This document shows positions 31,300 through 32,185 of a DNA stretch of 32,185 bases, piece by piece (within the stretch, counting starts at the first letter, position 1; each line of letters begins with the position of its first letter). The DNA lies in contig JAUWMQ010000019.1 in assembly GCA_030613065.1 (NCBI GenBank), positions 1-32,185 on the forward strand. Direction: 5' to 3'. Below the pieces are notes generated by a model that had not been told where the DNA came from, ran no database searches, and saw only the letters and a program-made list of their open reading frames with translations. The position numbers were made by a program, and so were the translations under genes. The stretch comes from Candidatus Aegiribacteria sp. (GTDB taxonomy: Bacteria > Fermentibacterota > Fermentibacteria > Fermentibacterales > JCC-6).

Positions 31300-32185
31300 A
31301 TGGTCGAGTATCAGAAAACCGGTCGGTTCTTCGGTATGATTGCCGAAGATCTCAAATCCATAGGTGAAGAGGAGCTTCACAGCCTCGGTGCCAGCGAACT
31401 CGAAATGACATACCGCGGTATCTTTTTCCAATGTGACATCGAAACACTTTACAGAATCAATTATCAGGCCAGATTCTTTTCAAGGATTCTAGCTCCAATT
31501 ATTACCTTTGATTGCCACAGTGACAGATACCTGTATAGAACAGCCCAATCAATAGACTGGTCTCAATTCCTTACCCCTGACAGCACATTTGCAATTTTCT
31601 CCTCTGTACATGATTCAAATATTACACATTCGCAGTACGCTGCTCTGAAACTGAAGGATGCCATAGCCGACTGGTTCATGGACAGGTATGGCAGAAGACC
31701 TAATATAGATACCATCTCTCCCGACCTCTGGATCGGTCTTCGGATCCAAAAGAACCGAGCCTATATCAGGCTCGATACTTCAGGCGGATCTATGCATCGG
31801 CGAGGTTATCGGAAGCAATCTGTAGAAGCTCCAATGCAGGAAACACTCGCTGCAGGCCTGGTTGAATTATCCGGATGGGACGGGTCCATTCCCCTCTACG
31901 ATCCCTTCTGCGGATCAGGTACCATTCTTTGCGAAGCGCTGATGAAGTACTGCCGCATACCCTCCGGTTATCTCCGGAAAAGATTCGGATTTGAAAATCT
32001 TCCAGAATATGACAGTGAACTCTGGAGCACTGTCAGGAAATCCATTAACTCCGGAATCAGAGAGCTTCCGGAGGGATTGATCGCCGGTTCTGATATCTCC
32101 AGGGAAGCGGTTAAGGCAGCACGCAGCAAATGCACCCAGCTGCCTTCCCGCAAAAGGAAAAAACAAAACACCTCACCCTATTCAA
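31300..32185 (+). CDS. RlmL-type 23S rRNA (guanine-N2) methyltransferase, N-terminal part
   Basis: The first 295 codons of a gene that runs off the right edge, starting at ATG 31300 after GGAGG. The N-terminal THUMP domain binds RNA; YRGIFF near residue 45 is typical. The Rossmann-fold methyltransferase part has the SAM motif DPFCGSGTI, followed by GSDIS. RlmL-family enzymes make m2G2445 in 23S rRNA; related THUMP methyltransferases act on other rRNA or tRNA sites, so the target is not certain from this half. Confidence 0.85.
   Translation, partial: MVEYQKTGRFFGMIAEDLKSIGEEELHSLGASELEMTYRGIFFQCDIETLYRINYQARFFSRILAPIITFDCHSDRYLYRTAQSIDWSQFLTPDSTFAIFSSVHDSNITHSQYAALKLKDAIADWFMDRYGRRPNIDTISPDLWIGLRIQKNRAYIRLDTSGGSMHRRGYRKQSVEAPMQETLAAGLVELSGWDGSIPLYDPFCGSGTILCEALMKYCRIPSGYLRKRFGFENLPEYDSELWSTVRKSINSGIRELPEGLIAGSDISREAVKAARSKCTQLPSRKRKKQNTSPYS

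Overview
The window looks like a chromosomal segment of an anaerobic, diderm (Gram-negative type) bacterium. Three features suggest the Fibrobacteres-Chlorobi-Bacteroidetes (FCB) surroundings, perhaps an uncultured lineage such as Fermentibacterota or Aegiribacteria. These are a PorV/PorQ-type outer-membrane protein, a secreted protein with a type IX secretion (T9SS) C-terminal sorting domain, and several signal-peptide or lipobox proteins of no familiar family. The phylum is an inference from style and was not tested. A desulforedoxin-like protein, a B12-dependent radical SAM protein and a large [NiFe]-hydrogenase/heterodisulfide-reductase operon fit a strict anaerobe. TTG start codons with good Shine-Dalgarno sites are unusually common.

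Layout. 1-1126: lexA with a palindromic operator/promoter, a truncated lipoprotein gene behind it, and a divergent 52-residue Cys-rich desulforedoxin-like gene. 1241-3193: a radical SAM gene and a convergent gene for a secreted protein made of 17-residue repeats, sharing a terminator. 3251-7813: a tightly packed plus-strand run with a ComEA/ComEC-like fusion, two sugar-type ABC permeases, a small secreted protein, a PorV-like protein and a lipoprotein. 7848-17029: a nine-gene operon coding for a hydrogenase maturation protease, HdrC, HdrB, HdrA, MvhD, a fumarate-reductase-like iron-sulfur subunit, a fumarate-reductase-like flavoprotein, MvhG and MvhA.

17078-26280: an initiator tRNA with a near-perfect promoter, then a loose, gene-poor stretch with two different DUF4143-type ATPases, a prolyl oligopeptidase, a T9SS-sorted protein and a small barrel protein. 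Its intergenic gaps carry decaying copies of the tRNA 3' end plus its terminator, and other short duplicated fragments. It reads like a region built or scarred by repeated events at the tRNA, but no integrase or transposase is present. 26281-31058: a minus-strand nickel/cobalt ECF transporter operon (ATPase, T, M and an NikL-like component), a metal-ligand-rich lipoprotein and a barrel protein, then a Fur-family regulator. The barrel gene and the regulator gene each have a TTGAC-type promoter with the same 14-bp palindrome (TGCGAA-N2-TTCGCA) at the transcription start. 31300-end: the start of an RlmL-type rRNA methyltransferase.

How the parts fit. The hydrogenase operon encodes all the parts of an MvhADG-HdrABC electron-bifurcating complex, plus soluble fumarate reductase subunits with every catalytic residue in place and no membrane anchor. 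The simplest reading is a cytoplasmic complex that oxidises H2 and splits the electrons between ferredoxin and fumarate (or a disulfide), or runs in reverse. The Fur-controlled nickel uptake cluster about 10 kb away could supply the nickel for this enzyme. This complex and its likely metal regulon are the most interesting things in the window.
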